Shown in pieces: positions 19,727 to 29,893 of a stretch of 64,000 nt of DNA. The notes beneath the pieces are model-generated. The model searched no databases and was not told the DNA's origin. It worked only from the letters and a program-made list of their open reading frames with translations. A program made the translations under genes and the position numbers. The DNA comes from Dechloromonas sp. (GTDB taxonomy: Bacteria > Pseudomonadota > Gammaproteobacteria > Burkholderiales > Rhodocyclaceae): assembly GCA_011391255.1 (NCBI GenBank), contig JAABQV010000005.1:62001-126000 (forward strand), in the 5' to 3' direction. The stretch's first letter is position 1, and every line of letters begins with the position of its first letter.

Positions 19727-20644
19727 GTGCAGATTATTCTGGTATCGCGCCATCTCAAGGCGGCGCGGACAATTACTATTATGCCCCGTCATCTGGTGAT
19801 GACGGTTGCGGCATTTTTGATGGCGGTATTTTTTACCTCGGCCGCTTTCTCTTGGTTGTCGGTTCATTTTCGTCTGCCGATCATTGAGGATTTGCTGACA
19901 TCAATTCAGCGCAAGGAGTCGCTCAAGACCCACGAGTACGTGACCAATAATTTGCAGATGATGGCTTCGCGCCTCGGCGAGTTGCAGGCGCAGGTGCTGC
20001 AGTTGGATAACCTCGGTGAGCGCCTCTCCAGACTGGCTGGTGTCAAGCCCAAGCCGGTGGTTAACGAAAAGCCCGGGCAGGGCGGCCCGTTTATTCCAGC
20101 CCCGATGGGGGCCAACGAGCTGCAGCGCGAAATTGAGCGTCTGGCGCAAACGGTCGATAACAAGGCTGAAGAACTCTCCTTGCTCGAATCAAAATTTCTT
20201 GAACAGCGGGTTAAAGAGCGGCTCTTGCCGACCACATTACCAGTCAAGAATGCGTTGTTGGGTTCAGGTTACGGCCATCGTTCCGATCCGATTGCCGGCC
20301 TGCGCGCCATGCACGAAGGCATTGATTTCAGGGCGGATACCGGCGAGCCGGTTTATGTTGCCGCCGATGGCGTCGTCGTGCTTGCCAGTTATCATCCGGA
20401 ATTTGGCAACATGATCGACGTCGACCACGGCGACGGTCTTTTGTCGCGCTATGCTCACCTTTCGCGGATGGATGTTTCAGCCGGGCAGATAGTCAAGCGC
20501 GGCAAACTGATCGGCGCTGTTGGAGCAACTGGGCGCTCAACGGGCGCTCACTTGCACTTTGAGGTCAGGATGTTCGGTGTCGCACAAAATCCTGCACTTT
20601 TTCTCAATAAAAGTAGCGAGTTTGTCCAGCTTAAGCGCCAATAG
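19727..20644 (+). CDS. M23 family peptidase (LytM domain)
   Basis: Membrane-anchored periplasmic peptidoglycan endopeptidase. From a GTG start with AGGAGG four bases upstream it has 305 residues: an N-terminal membrane helix (about 19-44), a coiled-coil region (about 60-160) and a LytM domain. The zinc motifs are intact (MHEGIDFRADTG and HLHFEV), so it is probably active rather than an EnvC/NlpD-like activator. Its frame is open further upstream, but the ribosome site fixes the start. It lies before secA, an order seen in related betaproteobacteria. Confidence 0.85.
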   Translation: MQIILVSRHLKAARTITIMPRHLVMTVAAFLMAVFFTSAAFSWLSVHFRLPIIEDLLTSIQRKESLKTHEYVTNNLQMMASRLGELQAQVLQLDNLGERLSRLAGVKPKPVVNEKPGQGGPFIPAPMGANELQREIERLAQTVDNKAEELSLLESKFLEQRVKERLLPTTLPVKNALLGSGYGHRSDPIAGLRAMHEGIDFRADTGEPVYVAADGVVVLASYHPEFGNMIDVDHGDGLLSRYAHLSRMDVSAGQIVKRGKLIGAVGATGRSTGAHLHFEVRMFGVAQNPALFLNKSSEFVQLKRQ

Positions 20645-20655
20645 TACCTAAGCTA

Positions 20656-20669
20656 TTGATTTTGATCAT
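20656..20669. promoter_or_regulatory. FNR/Anr-like box upstream of secA
   Basis: TTGAT, four bases, ATCAT matches the FNR consensus TTGAT-N4-ATCAA at nine of ten positions. Its centre is about 43 bases before the start point predicted from the downstream -10 element, near the usual activating position. A single match can be chance. Confidence 0.35.
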
Positions 20670-20690
20670 AATCGCCCCGCTGGGCTGGCG

Positions 20691-20699
20691 TGTTAGAAT
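20691..20699 (+). promoter_or_regulatory. candidate secA promoter (extended -10)
   Basis: TGT followed by TAGAAT is an extended -10 element about 40 bases before the secA ATG. No good -35 is visible, which would fit a promoter needing an activator or relying on the TG extension. Confidence 0.4.
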
Positions 20700-20738
20700 C
20701 ACAACTTTGTTGCTCTGCACAGCCTTGATACAAAGACG

Positions 20739-23450
20739 ATGATTTCCGGCCTACTCAAAAAGATTTTCGGCAGCCGTAACGACCGGCTCGTAAAACAGTA
20801 TTTTCAGACCGTAAAGCGCATTAATGCGCTGGAGCCGGCGCTCGAAGCACTCAGCGACGAGCAATTGCGTAGCAAGACAGACGAGTTTCGTCAGCGTCAC
20901 GCCGCCGGCGAATCCCTTGACGAACTGCTGCCAGAGGCGTTCGCGGTAGTTCGCGAAGCTGGCAAGCGCGAACTTGGCATGCGCCACTTTGACGTGCAGA
21001 TGATCGGCGGCATGGTGCTGCACGACGGCAAGATTGCTGAAATGCGCACCGGTGAAGGTAAAACGCTGGTTGGCACCTTACCGGCCTATCTCAATGCCAT
21101 TTCCGGCAAGGGCGTCCATGTCATCACGGTGAATGATTACCTGGCGACCCGCGACTCGGAGTGGATGGGACGTTTGCACCGTTTTCTCGGGTTGACCGTC
21201 GGCGTCAACTTGTCGCAAATGGATCATGAGGCCAAGCAAGCAGCCTATGCGGCGGATATCACCTACGGTACCAACAACGAATTTGGTTTCGACTATCTGC
21301 GCGACAACATGGTTTACACCGCCGGTGAGCGTGTTCAGCGCAGCCTGAGTTTTGCGATCGTCGATGAAGTGGATTCGATCCTGATTGATGAGGCGCGGAC
21401 GCCGCTGATTATTTCCGGCCAGTCCGAAGATCATACTGACCTCTATCTGCGGATGAAGGACGTGGTGCCCAATCTGTCACGGGCGCAGGAAGAAAAAGAC
21501 GAGGGTGATTATTGGGTCGATGAGAAGGGCCATCAAGTTCACCTTTCTGAAGCAGGTTACGAGCATGCCGAACAATTGCTGGCTGATTACGGGCTGCTCA
21601 AAGAAGGCTCCAGCCTTTACGATTCCGCAAATATTACGCTGATGCATCATCTCAATGCCGCCTTGCGCGCCATGACGCTGTTTCAGAAAGACCAGCAATA
21701 CGTCGTCCAGAACGGCGAAGTGATTATTGTCGATGAATTTACGGGCCGCCTGATGGCCGGTCGCCGCTGGTCGGATGGCCTGCATCAGGCGGTTGAGGCA
21801 AAAGAAGGCGTGCAGATTCAGGCTGAGAATCAGACGCTGGCCTCGATTACCTTCCAGAATTATTTCCGCATGTATGGCCGCCTCTCCGGGATGACCGGCA
21901 CGGCCGACACCGAAGCCTACGAATTCCATCAGATTTACGGGCTGGAAACCGTCGTTATCCCGACCCATCGTCCGATGGTGCGCAAGGATATGAACGATCT
22001 GGTTTTCAAAACGGCTGACGAAAAGCACACGGCGATCATTGCCGACATCAAGGATTGTTCGGCGCGCGGCCAGCCAGTGCTGGTCGGCACGACCTCGATT
22101 GAAGCCTCCGAATTGCTTTCCGGCCTGCTCGATAAAGAAAAATTGCCGCATTCAGTGCTTAACGCCAAACAGCATGCGCGCGAAGCGGAAATTGTCATTG
22201 AAGCTGGTCGTCCGGGGCAAATTACGATTGCTACCAACATGGCCGGCCGTGGTACTGACATTGTCCTGGGCGGAAGTATCGAAAAAGCGACCTCGGTAAT
22301 CAAGCATGACGAGTCGCTGCCGGAAGCCGAGCGCGACGCCAAAATTTCAGCGATGCGTGAAGAGTGGCAAGTCCTGCACGAGAGAGTGTTGGCGGCTGGA
22401 GGTTTGCACATCATTGGTTCCGAGCGTCACGAATCGCGACGCATCGACAACCAGTTGCGCGGCCGTTCAGGTCGTCAGGGTGACGCCGGGTCATCACGTT
22501 TCTATCTGTCGCTCGATGACCCCTTGTTGCGTATTTTCGCCGGCGAGCGTCTGCGCGCCATCATGGACAAGTTGAAAATGCCCGAGGGCGAGGCGATTGA
22601 GCATCCGCTCGTCAGCCGCTCGCTGGAGTCGGCACAGCGCAAGGTCGAAGCGCGCAACTTTGATATCCGCAAGCAGTTGCTGGAGTACGACGATGTCTCC
22701 AACGACCAGCGCAAAGTGATCTATCAGCAGCGCAACGAACTGATCGAAACCGACGACATTTCAGAAACCATTACCGCTATGCGCCAAAGCGTGATTGGCG
22801 AGATTTTCCGAGCGCACGTGCCGGCGGAATCGGTTGAAGAGCAATGGGATATGGATGGTTTGGAGCGTACGCTGGCTTCCGAATTGCAAATTGAAGCACC
22901 GGTGGCGCAGTGGTTCAAGAGCGAGCCGACGCTGGCTGACGATGAAATTCTTGAACGCATCCTGCAAGGGGCAGACGAGAGTTACCAGAGCAAAGTGGAT
23001 ATGGTCGGTGAAACGACCTTTCATCAGTTCGAGCGCAACGTCATGTTGCAAAGCCTCGATACGCATTGGCGTGAGCACCTTTCGGCGCTCGATCACTTGC
23101 GTCAGGGCATCCACCTGCGCGGTTACGCGCAAAAAAACCCGAAGCAGGAATACAAGCGCGAGGCTTTTGAGCTGTTCGAAGGTTTGCTCGATATGGTGCG
23201 CAAGGAAGTGACGCGCACTTTGTTCACCGTGCAGATCCGCTCGCCGGAAGATGTTGAGGAAGTCGCGCCGCACGCTGATGTACAGAACGTCCAGTATCAG
23301 CACGGCGCCTATGAAGAGGCTTCGCCAGAAGAGGCGGCTGAACGCCAGCCCAATCGGTCGGCCGATGCCTGGCCGAAGGTGGGGCGCAATGATCCCTGTC
23401 CTTGCGGCAGCGGCAAGAAGTACAAGCACTGCCACGGAAAACTGTCCTGA
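20739..23450 (+). CDS. secA: SecA, protein translocase ATPase
   Basis: Motor of the Sec translocon at the inner membrane. The 903-residue protein has the Walker A motif MRTGEGKT at 102-109, the [15 protein letters not shown] helicase motif, [10 protein letters not shown], the scaffold region and a complete C-terminal zinc-binding SEC-C motif ([14 protein letters not shown]) that binds SecB and lipids. Length is that of proteobacterial SecA. Confidence 0.98.
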   Translation: MISGLLKKIFGSRNDRLVKQYFQTVKRINALEPALEALSDEQLRSKTDEFRQRHAAGESLDELLPEAFAVVREAGKRELGMRHFDVQMIGGMVLHDGKIAEMRTGEGKTLVGTLPAYLNAISGKGVHVITVNDYLATRDSEWMGRLHRFLGLTVGVNLSQMDHEAKQAAYAADITYGTNNEFGFDYLRDNMVYTAGERVQRSLSFAIVDEVDSILIDEARTPLIISGQSEDHTDLYLRMKDVVPNLSRAQEEKDEGDYWVDEKGHQVHLSEAGYEHAEQLLADYGLLKEGSSLYDSANITLMHHLNAALRAMTLFQKDQQYVVQNGEVIIVDEFTGRLMAGRRWSDGLHQAVEAKEGVQIQAENQTLASITFQNYFRMYGRLSGMTGTADTEAYEFHQIYGLETVVIPTHRPMVRKDMNDLVFKTADEKHTAIIADIKDCSARGQPVLVGTTSIEASELLSGLLDKEKLPHSVLNAKQHAREAEIVIEAGRPGQITIATNMAGRGTDIVLGGSIEKATSVIKHDESLPEAERDAKISAMREEWQVLHERVLAAGGLHIIGSERHESRRIDNQLRGRSGRQGDAGSSRFYLSLDDPLLRIFAGERLRAIMDKLKMPEGEAIEHPLVSRSLESAQRKVEARNFDIRKQLLEYDDVSNDQRKVIYQQRNELIETDDISETITAMRQSVIGEIFRAHVPAESVEEQWDMDGLERTLASELQIEAPVAQWFKSEPTLADDEILERILQGADESYQSKVDMVGETTFHQFERNVMLQSLDTHWREHLSALDHLRQGIHLRGYAQKNPKQEYKREAFELFEGLLDMVRKEVTRTLFTVQIRSPEDVEEVAPHADVQNVQYQHGAYEEASPEEAAERQPNRSADAWPKVGRNDPCPCGSGKKYKHCHGKLS

Positions 23451-23456
23451 CCCCCC

Positions 23457-23477
23457 AAGGCACCCGCGAGGTGCCTT
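23457..23477 (+). terminator. hairpin after secA
   Basis: AAGGCACC and GGTGCCTT form an eight-bp stem with a five-base loop directly after the secA stop. The following sequence has only a short T-run (CTTTT), so it may be a weak terminator or mRNA-processing stem before argJ. Confidence 0.5.
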
Positions 23478-23498
23478 GATGCTTTTGGAGCGATACAA

Positions 23499-24725
23499 AT
23501 GCCTGTTAATTACGCCACACCCGCCGCCGATCAACTCTTTCCGATCGCCGGTGTTCGTCTCGGTGTTGCCGAGGCGGAGATACGCAAAAAAAATCGTCGC
23601 GACCTGACGCTGGTTGCGCTGGATGCCGGCTGTACCGTCGCCGGCGTGTTTACCCAAAATCGTTTCTGCGCGGCGCCGGTTCAGTTATGCCGAAATCATC
23701 TCGCGACGGGCAAGGAAATTCGTGCGTTGGTGATCAATACCGGGATTGCCAACGCCGGCACCGGCGAGCCGGGGCGTCAGGCGGCGCAGGCCAGCTGCGA
23801 AGCGGTTGCTCAGTTGCTGGGAATTGCCGCCGATCAGGTGCTGCCTTTCTCAACCGGCGTGATTCTTGAACTTTTGCCGGTTGATCGCCTCAAGGCGGGC
23901 TTGCCGGCGGCACAGGCAAATCTCAAAGCCGACAACTGGCACGCTGCTGCACACGCGATCATGACCACTGATACCGTTGCCAAGGCGGCTTCGCGGATTG
24001 TTGCGGTCAACGGCAAAAAAGTGACCATTTCCGGGGTTTCCAAAGGTGCCGGCATGATCCGGCCGAATATGGCGACGATGCTGGGTTTTCTCGCTACCGA
24101 TGCCGGCATTGCCCAGCCCTTGCTTGACAAGCTGGCCAAAGAGGCAGCCGATGCCTCGTTCAACTGCATTACGGTGGATGGCGATACATCGACCAATGAT
24201 TCCTATGTGATGATCGCCAGCGCTCAGTCCGGTGCTATATTCAGTGCCGAAACCGATGCTGGCTGGGCTCAAGTCAAGGCGGCGATAATTGCCGTATCGG
24301 TAGAGCTGGCGCAGGCCATTGTTCGTGATGGCGAAGGGGCAACCAAGTTCATCACGGTGGCGGTCGAAGGTGGCAAGGATATCGAAGAATGCCGCAAGGT
24401 TGGCTATGCCATCGGCCACTCGCCGCTGGTCAAGACTGCCTTCTTTGCCTCCGACCCCAATCTCGGGCGCATTCTTGCGGCGATCGGCTATGCCGGCATT
24501 GCCGATCTCGATGTCGATGGCGTCAAGGTCTGGCTTGATGATGTTCTCGTTGCGGAAAAGGGCGGCCGGGCTGCCGCCTACAATGAAGAAGACGGGGCAC
24601 GGGTCATGGCGCAGGCCGAAATCACCGTGCGTGTCGACCTCGGTCGTGGTGCCGCGCGAGCCAATGTATACACCTGCGACTTCTCCTACGACTACGTCAA
24701 AATCAACGCGGATTACCGTTCGTGA
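23499..24725 (+). CDS. argJ: ArgJ, bifunctional ornithine acetyltransferase
   Basis: Cytosolic enzyme of the cyclic arginine pathway; it moves acetyl from N-acetylornithine to glutamate and may also use acetyl-CoA. 408 residues. The self-cleavage site between the two subunits is visible as NMATMLG with the nucleophile Thr193. [10 protein letters not shown] and DTSTNDS are also present. It overlaps the downstream permease by four bases. Confidence 0.96.
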   Translation: MPVNYATPAADQLFPIAGVRLGVAEAEIRKKNRRDLTLVALDAGCTVAGVFTQNRFCAAPVQLCRNHLATGKEIRALVINTGIANAGTGEPGRQAAQASCEAVAQLLGIAADQVLPFSTGVILELLPVDRLKAGLPAAQANLKADNWHAAAHAIMTTDTVAKAASRIVAVNGKKVTISGVSKGAGMIRPNMATMLGFLATDAGIAQPLLDKLAKEAADASFNCITVDGDTSTNDSYVMIASAQSGAIFSAETDAGWAQVKAAIIAVSVELAQAIVRDGEGATKFITVAVEGGKDIEECRKVGYAIGHSPLVKTAFFASDPNLGRILAAIGYAGIADLDVDGVKVWLDDVLVAEKGGRAAAYNEEDGARVMAQAEITVRVDLGRGAARANVYTCDFSYDYVKINADYRS

Positions 24726-25801
24726 GCGACATACGCCGTGACCTGACCAGAACGACACTGGCAATCATCTGCATCATTTTGCTGATCGCCTTGTCCTTGT
24801 GGGTCTTGCGCCCATTTTTGGCAGCCACGGTATGGGCGACGATGATCGTCGTCGCTACCTGGCCTTTGCTCGAATCCTTGCAGGCGCGCCTGGGCAATCG
24901 CCGGGCGCCAGCCGTTGCCTTGATGACGCTGGCGATGCTGTTGTTATTGGTGCTGCCGATGTGGCTGGCGATCGACACGATTGCCGAGCATTTTGATCAG
25001 GTGACGGATCTGGTCAAAGGGGTTGCCCATGATGGCGTACCTTCGCCACCCGAATGGTTGCAGGCTCTGCCGCTGGTCGGTGAGAAACTGGCGGCTAGCT
25101 GGACTCAATATGCTGCTGAAAGTCCCGGCGCGCTTGCCAGCAAAGTCACGCCTTACGCAACCGGTGCCGGTAGGTGGGTGCTCGGGCAGGTCGGCGGGTT
25201 CGGCGGCATGTTGATCCAGTTTCTGCTGGTCGTCATCGTCGCCGCCATTCTCTATTCGGGTGGCGAAACAGGCGCCCGCTTCGTGCGCCGTTTTGGTCGG
25301 CGACTGGCCGGTGAGCGCGGTGAAAACTCGATCATTCTTGCCGGCCAGGCGATACGTGGCGTCGCCCTCGGCGTTGGCGTTACGGCGATTGTTCAGACCG
25401 TGCTCGGCGGCATTGGTCTGGCCATCGTCGGCGTGCCGTTTGCCTCGCTGCTTTCGGCCGTCATGCTGATGCTCTGCATTGCGCAGATCGGGCCGATGCT
25501 GGTGCTCTTGCCGGCTGTCGCCTGGATGTACTGGACGGGCGATAACGGTTGGGCGACCTTCCTGCTGGTCTGGAGTTTAATCGTTGGCAGCCTCGACAAC
25601 GTCTTGCGCCCGATGCTGATCAAGCGCGGCGCCGATTTGCCTTTGCTGCTGATTTTTTCCGGGGTCATTGGCGGCATGCTCAGCTTTGGCCTGATCGGCA
25701 TCTTTGTCGGTCCGGTGGCGCTGGCGGTGACTTACACGCTGCTGCTGGCCTGGATCGAAGATGGCCTCGGTGAGGATAAGGATGACGTCGCCGCGACCTG
25801 A
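24722..25801 (+). CDS. AI-2E family transporter (YdiK/PerM type)
   Basis: 359-residue polytopic inner-membrane protein with about eight hydrophobic helices in the AI-2E transporter/UPF0118 pattern ([21 protein letters not shown] near the start; [18 protein letters not shown] and [10 protein letters not shown] near the end). Members export various small molecules or ions; substrate here is unknown. GTG start overlapping argJ by four bases suggests one transcript. Confidence 0.85.
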   Translation: MSDIRRDLTRTTLAIICIILLIALSLWVLRPFLAATVWATMIVVATWPLLESLQARLGNRRAPAVALMTLAMLLLLVLPMWLAIDTIAEHFDQVTDLVKGVAHDGVPSPPEWLQALPLVGEKLAASWTQYAAESPGALASKVTPYATGAGRWVLGQVGGFGGMLIQFLLVVIVAAILYSGGETGARFVRRFGRRLAGERGENSIILAGQAIRGVALGVGVTAIVQTVLGGIGLAIVGVPFASLLSAVMLMLCIAQIGPMLVLLPAVAWMYWTGDNGWATFLLVWSLIVGSLDNVLRPMLIKRGADLPLLLIFSGVIGGMLSFGLIGIFVGPVALAVTYTLLLAWIEDGLGEDKDDVAAT

Positions 25802-25863
25802 AATTTCCCTCCGCACCTTGTCGGATAAAATCCCCTATGCCCCATTACCAAGCTTAGAAAACC

Positions 25864-26271
25864 ATGGCTGAATCCACTAAAAAATCCCCGATTTTCGCTA
25901 TCCTGACCTTTCTGGTTGTCGCAGCCTTGCTCTTTGCCGCCTACATCTGGCTGGCCTTGAGCTGGAGCTACTCGGTCGGTGATCGCGCCGGCTTCATGCA
26001 GAAATTTTCGGAAAAAGGCTGGTTGTGTAAAACCTGGGAGGGTGAGCTTTCACTGATTGCCATCCCCGGCGCGGCGCCTGAGAAGTTCATTTTCTCGGTG
26101 CGTGACCCAGCGGTGGCCAAGCAGATCGAAGCGCAAATGGGCAAGCGTGTCTCGCTCAATTATCAGCAGCATATCGGCTTGCCGACCTCGTGTTTTGGCG
26201 ACACCCAGTACTATGTTATTGGTGTCAAAGAGGTGATAACCAACAACACCGGTCGCGATCTTCTGCCCTGA
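25864..26271 (+). CDS. conserved membrane-anchored protein, unknown
   Basis: 135 residues: one N-terminal membrane helix (about 10-32) and a ~100-residue soluble part with motifs GWLCKTWEGELSL, FSVRDPAVA, and GLPTSCFGDTQYYV. Two cysteines could pair outside the membrane. I know similar proteins in betaproteobacteria only as hypothetical. It stands alone after the permease and converges on the methyltransferase gene. Confidence 0.7.
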   Translation: MAESTKKSPIFAILTFLVVAALLFAAYIWLALSWSYSVGDRAGFMQKFSEKGWLCKTWEGELSLIAIPGAAPEKFIFSVRDPAVAKQIEAQMGKRVSLNYQQHIGLPTSCFGDTQYYVIGVKEVITNNTGRDLLP

Positions 26272-26279
26272 GCGTTACC

Positions 26280-26876
26280 TTATTCGGCGCGATGTAGTTG
26301 AATCAGCCGAAACCAGCCGCCAGCCAGGGCTGGCTGATCGTGAATCAGGCGCAGGGCCGGTGTCTGGCTGAGCGTATCCTCAAAGACCACATCTAACCGG
26401 GTCGCCAGTCTGCGCAGAATCGGGTTGGCCAGTCTACGCAAGGGCGCATGTTGTCCGGGGCGCAAGAACTTATCAAAAATCAGCACGTGGCCACCCGGTT
26501 TCAGAATGCGGGCAATTTCCCGCAGGCATGAGGTCGGTTCGGGAACGACTGCCAAAATCAGATGCAGAACCGCGGCATCGAAACTGGCATCGGCAAAAGG
26601 CAAGCTCTGTGAGTCTCCGAGCACCGGGACAAAATCGACCTGGCCGGCACGCGGCAGGGCGCGTCGCAGCATCGCCTGGTTCAGGTCGATGCCGACGTAA
26701 TCATGCTGCGCTGGCAAATGCGGCAGGTCGAGTCCGGTGCCGATTCCGGCTAGCAAGACCTTCCCGGCTTTTTCCGGGAGTCGGCTCAGGCTGTGCTTGC
26801 GCGCGGCTCGCGTCGCACGCTCAATCGCCGCGTCGTAAAACGGGGCGATCAGCGTGTAGGTGTGCTTCAGGCTCAA
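26280..26876 (-). CDS. class I SAM methyltransferase
   Basis: 198 residues with a class I Rossmann fold: LLAGIGTGLDLPHLP (motif I), YVGIDLNQ (acidic loop), LGDSQSLPFADASFDAAV and RILKPGGHVLIFDKF. The general layout resembles phospholipid N-methyltransferases and UbiE-like enzymes (Methyltransf_11); substrate cannot be read from sequence. It overlaps apaG by four bases and so is likely co-translated. Confidence 0.8.
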   Translation of the reverse strand: MSLKHTYTLIAPFYDAAIERATRAARKHSLSRLPEKAGKVLLAGIGTGLDLPHLPAQHDYVGIDLNQAMLRRALPRAGQVDFVPVLGDSQSLPFADASFDAAVLHLILAVVPEPTSCLREIARILKPGGHVLIFDKFLRPGQHAPLRRLANPILRRLATRLDVVFEDTLSQTPALRLIHDQPALAGGWFRLIQLHRAE

Positions 26877-27256
26877 TGCAGTGCGCGCGGGCTGGCGAGG
26901 ACGAATTCAGGAATGTCGGCCGGAAAGTGTGTGCCGTCCTCGGCAACCATCTGATAGCTGCCCTTCATGGTGCCGATGGGCGTCGTCAGCACCGAGCCGC
27001 TGGTATATTGAAAGCTCTCCCCAGGTTGTAACAAGGGTTGTTTGCCAACCACGCCGAGCCCACGTACTTCCTGAACGCCATTGTTGGTGTCGGTAATGAT
27101 CCAGTGCCGGGAAACCAGTTGCGCGGCGATTTCTCCAAGGTTCTTGATCGTTACGGTGTAACTGAAGACGTAGCGATCATTTTCCGGGTCCGACTGATCG
27201 GCGATGTAATGCGGCAGTGCCTGAATGTCGATCTGATATTTTTCTGTATTGGGCAT
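26873..27256 (-). CDS. apaG: ApaG
   Basis: 127 residues matching the ApaG family, an immunoglobulin-like fold (FSYTVTIKNLGE, LVSRHWIITDTNNGVQEVRGLGVVG split over the family core, GTMKGSYQMV). In enterobacteria apaG lies with rsmA and apaH; here it precedes a methyltransferase. Biochemical role uncertain; links to Co/Mg resistance and Ap4A metabolism are from the E. coli operon. Confidence 0.93.
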   Translation of the reverse strand: MPNTEKYQIDIQALPHYIADQSDPENDRYVFSYTVTIKNLGEIAAQLVSRHWIITDTNNGVQEVRGLGVVGKQPLLQPGESFQYTSGSVLTTPIGTMKGSYQMVAEDGTHFPADIPEFVLASPRALH

Positions 27257-27390
27257 GATTTGTGTTTTCTGTTCTTGATAAGCGTGCTGGCGATTGGCCG
27301 AGGGAGGTGAGCGGTTTTGTCTTCGATCCCGGCAACCGCATTATGTTCCCATTTGCTCATGCGAACTGCCTGCGGCAATGTTGCAATGGC

Positions 27391-27420
27391 TGGACAGTGC
27401 TAATCGCGATGCGCTAGTAT
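27391..27420 (+). promoter_or_regulatory. candidate trpE promoter
   Basis: TGGACA (27391-27396) and TAGTAT (27415-27420) with an 18-bp spacer would start a transcript about 50 bases before the leader peptide. A second -35-like TTGACG lies at 27430 without a good -10. Confidence 0.35.
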
Positions 27421-27475
27421 CCGATTTGCTTGACGGCTTACTGGCAAGCCTCACCATTAAAGACCTCGACGATAA

Positions 27476-27532
27476 ATGATGACACTGCGACTCTGGAACA
27501 AACGCCAAGCCTGGCAACGCTGGCGCCCCTGA
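27476..27532 (+). CDS. trpL: trp leader peptide
   Basis: An 18-codon frame reading MMTLRLWNKRQAWQRWRP, with Trp at positions 7, 13 and 16, ends 73 bases before trpE. Three Trp codons in 18 is far above chance and typical of attenuator leaders. The ribosome site is weak (AAAGA is too far), which counts against it. After the stop come competing complementary segments and a hairpin followed by five T. Confidence 0.65.
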   Translation: MMTLRLWNKRQAWQRWRP

Positions 27533-27595
27533 TTCCCTTTGACGCGCCTTTTTCGGCGCAAAAACGCAGTTGACCGCAATAGCTTGTCATTTTTG
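27521..27595 (+). promoter_or_regulatory. trp attenuator region
   Basis: GGCGC over the last Trp codon (27522-27526), GCGCC (27544-27548) and GGCGC (27555-27559) can pair 1:2 or 2:3, and TGAC/GTCA plus inner GC/GC (27571-27589) form a hairpin followed by TTTTT (27590-27594). CAAAAA (27559-27564) can also pair with TTTTTG next to the trpE ribosome site GAGG. Which fold stops transcription or hides the ribosome site cannot be settled by eye. Confidence 0.5.
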
Positions 27596-27605
27596 AGGCA
27601 TCACC

Positions 27606-29081
27606 ATGACTGAAACAGAATTTAACACCCTGGCCGCGCAAGGCTACAATCGTATTCCAGTAACGCTGGAAACCTTTGCCGATCTCGATACGCCGCTTTC
27701 GATTTATCTCAAACTGGCCAATACGCCGTTTACCTACTTGCTTGAGTCGGTGCAGGGCGGTGAGCGCTTTGGCCGTTACTCGATTATTGGTCTGGCGGCG
27801 CAAACCCGCATTATCGTCAATGGCCATCAGGTCCTGGTGCTGACCGGCAACCGGGTGGCCGAGCGCGAAGATGATACCAATCCGCTGGAGTTTATCGGTA
27901 AGTTCATGCAACGTTTTCGCGCAGCACCGCAAGCCGGCTTGCCGAGGTTTTGCGGTGGTCTGGTCGGTTGTTTTGGCTACGATACGATTCGCTACGTTGA
28001 GACCAAATTGACGCGCACCAGCAAGCCGGACGATATCGGCACGCCGGATATCGGCTTGCTGCTCTCCGAAGAAATCGCCGTCGTCGATAATTTGTCCGGC
28101 AAGCTGACGCTGGTGGTTTATGCCGAGCCGGGCTTTCCCGGTGCCTACCAGAAAGCGCGGGCGCGACTTAAGGAATTGCTGGTTAGGCTGCGGGCGCCGG
28201 TCATCATCCCCAGTGAGCAGCCCGCCCATTCCGAAGCTGCTGTCTCCACTTTTGGCGAAGCGGCCTTCAAGAAGGCGGTGCTCAAGGCCAAGGAATACAT
28301 CACCGAAGGCGATGTAATGCAGGTGGTTCTCTCGCAGCGCATGACCAAGCCCTTCCACGCCAGCCCGCTGGCGCTCTACCGCACGCTGCGCAGTCTCAAC
28401 CCGTCGCCCTACATGTTCTACTTCGATTTCGAGGATTTTCATGTGGTTGGCGCTTCGCCGGAAATTCTCGTCCGTCTCGAAGGCGACCGCGTCACCGTGA
28501 GGCCGATTGCCGGCACGCGCAAACGCGGTGCCACACCGGAAGAAGATGCCGCGCTGGCTGCCGAACTGCTGGCGGATGAAAAGGAGCGCGCCGAGCATAC
28601 CCAGTTGCTTGACCTCGGGCGCAATGATTGCGGCCGCATCGCCAGGATCGGCACCGTCAAGCTTACCGAAAACATGATTGTCGAGCGTTACTCGCACGTG
28701 ATGCACATCGTCTCCAACGTCGAAGGCCGTTTGCAACCGGGGCTCGATGCCCTCGACGTGTTGAAGGCGACCTTCCCGGCCGGCACCGTGTCCGGCGCAC
28801 CGAAGGTGCGGGCGATGGAAATCATCGACGAACTGGAACCGGTCAAGCGCGGCATCTACGCCGGTGCAGTCGGCTACCTTGGTTTCCATGGCGATATGGA
28901 TATCGCCATCGCGATCAGAACTGCCGTGCTGAAAAACAAGCAACTCTACGTTCAGGCCGGCGCCGGAATCGTCGCCGATTCCGATCCGCATTCGGAATGG
29001 GTCGAAACCCAGAACAAGGCACGCGCGGTGTTACGGGCGGCTGAGCTGGCCGAACAGGGGCTGGATACGCGCGTTGATTAA
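27606..29081 (+). CDS. trpE: TrpE, anthranilate synthase component I
   Basis: Converts chorismate to anthranilate with TrpG supplying ammonia. The 491 residues have the N-terminal feedback-site motif [15 protein letters not shown] (Trp binding), and the chorismate domain motifs [24 protein letters not shown] and [17 protein letters not shown]. Start chosen at the ATG with GAGG seven bases upstream. Regulation likely by the leader peptide and by Trp feedback. Its partner trpG is 6.6 kb away. Confidence 0.97.
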   Translation: MTETEFNTLAAQGYNRIPVTLETFADLDTPLSIYLKLANTPFTYLLESVQGGERFGRYSIIGLAAQTRIIVNGHQVLVLTGNRVAEREDDTNPLEFIGKFMQRFRAAPQAGLPRFCGGLVGCFGYDTIRYVETKLTRTSKPDDIGTPDIGLLLSEEIAVVDNLSGKLTLVVYAEPGFPGAYQKARARLKELLVRLRAPVIIPSEQPAHSEAAVSTFGEAAFKKAVLKAKEYITEGDVMQVVLSQRMTKPFHASPLALYRTLRSLNPSPYMFYFDFEDFHVVGASPEILVRLEGDRVTVRPIAGTRKRGATPEEDAALAAELLADEKERAEHTQLLDLGRNDCGRIARIGTVKLTENMIVERYSHVMHIVSNVEGRLQPGLDALDVLKATFPAGTVSGAPKVRAMEIIDELEPVKRGIYAGAVGYLGFHGDMDIAIAIRTAVLKNKQLYVQAGAGIVADSDPHSEWVETQNKARAVLRAAELAEQGLDTRVD

Positions 29082-29146
29082 GTCAGGTGACTGCTAACGG
29101 GCGGAGTTAGAGCAGACACCCTGAAAGATGAAAATCATGCCCGTTT

Positions 29147-29187
29147 CCCTCTCCCCCGCCCATCTCCCGCAGGCGGGCGAGGGGAGC
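29147..29187. repeat. C-rich palindromic repeat copy 1
   Basis: CTCCCCCGCCC and GGGCGAGGGGAG face each other around CATCTCCCGCAGGC. The right end (GCGGGCGAGGGGAGCAA) closely matches the right arm of the larger palindrome inside hrpA (GGGGGCGAGGGAGCAA), so both belong to one dispersed family. Confidence 0.55.
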
Positions 29188-29193
29188 AAAATG

Positions 29194-29210
29194 TAGTCGC
29201 TACGCGACTA
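29194..29210. terminator. hairpin between trpE and PAP2 gene
   Basis: TAGTCGC and GCGACTA form a seven-bp stem with loop TAC, between two convergent genes. No T-run on either side, so termination is plausible rather than certain. Confidence 0.4.
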
Positions 29211-29215
29211 TCACG

Positions 29216-29893
29216 CTACCGCAGCCATTTGAGGCGCCGGAATGCCCATTCGGTCAGCCACAGGCTGAAGTAGGTGGCGAACCAGGCGAAGATGGTGTCG
29301 GAGAGGAAGTGTCCGCCGGGCACCATGCGAACCAGCGCAAAGAAGGCGCCAAAGCCAATGCTGGCGAGCAGCCAGCGTCGCCGGACGGCGGGTGCGCCAA
29401 GCCAGCCAAAAGCCATAATGAAGGATGCTGTGGCGACGTGGCCGCTGACAAACGAACAGTTCTGCTCGCATTGGTCGGCTGGAATGAAGGCCGGTGTGAA
29501 CTGTTTGCTGCCGCCGAACTGTTCGATATTGACTGGTCTGGTGCGGCCGGAATGTTCTTTCAGCGTCGCATCAACCAATAAAATCGGGCCGGCCAGCGCA
29601 CCGCAGAGAAGAAATCCGACGCTGGCCTGTTTTGCCTTCAAGGCAGGAAAGCGCCGCCGGAAACCGAGAAGCCAGAGTATCAGCAGCGTTACCAGTAGCC
29701 CTTGGCCGAGCCGTGGCAAACCACGATAAGGAATGGCCAGCCAGATGTCCTGACGACTCAGCGCCCACTGCCCGTTGCCGCGATAAAACCAATTGGCGAC
29801 GGTGAGGTCGATCTGCGGCAGGGCGATGAAGAGCGCCGCCAGTGAAAGGCAGGCGATCAGCGCAATGCGAAGCTCAGTAACCCTTGAAGTCAT
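29216..29893 (-). CDS. PAP2-family lipid phosphatase
   Basis: 225-residue polytopic membrane protein with all three PAP2 motifs: KEHSGRTRP, FVSGH and RMVPGGHFLSD. Such enzymes dephosphorylate lipid phosphates, for example undecaprenyl diphosphate or lipid A. Start taken at the Met before TSRVTELR; it overlaps the upstream glycosyltransferase by 20 bases, so the three reverse genes look like one operon for modifying envelope lipids (inference). Confidence 0.85.
   Translation of the reverse strand: MTSRVTELRIALIACLSLAALFIALPQIDLTVANWFYRGNGQWALSRQDIWLAIPYRGLPRLGQGLLVTLLILWLLGFRRRFPALKAKQASVGFLLCGALAGPILLVDATLKEHSGRTRPVNIEQFGGSKQFTPAFIPADQCEQNCSFVSGHVATASFIMAFGWLGAPAVRRRWLLASIGFGAFFALVRMVPGGHFLSDTIFAWFATYFSLWLTEWAFRRLKWLR

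Noticed and set aside
27294-27479. 61-codon plus-strand frame just before the trp leader
   Set aside because: Spans the candidate promoter, lacks a ribosome site and has no recognisable product; probably chance.
27438-28991. Minus-strand frame of 517 codons opposite trpE
   Set aside because: Antisense to trpE and covering the leader; no recognisable domain.
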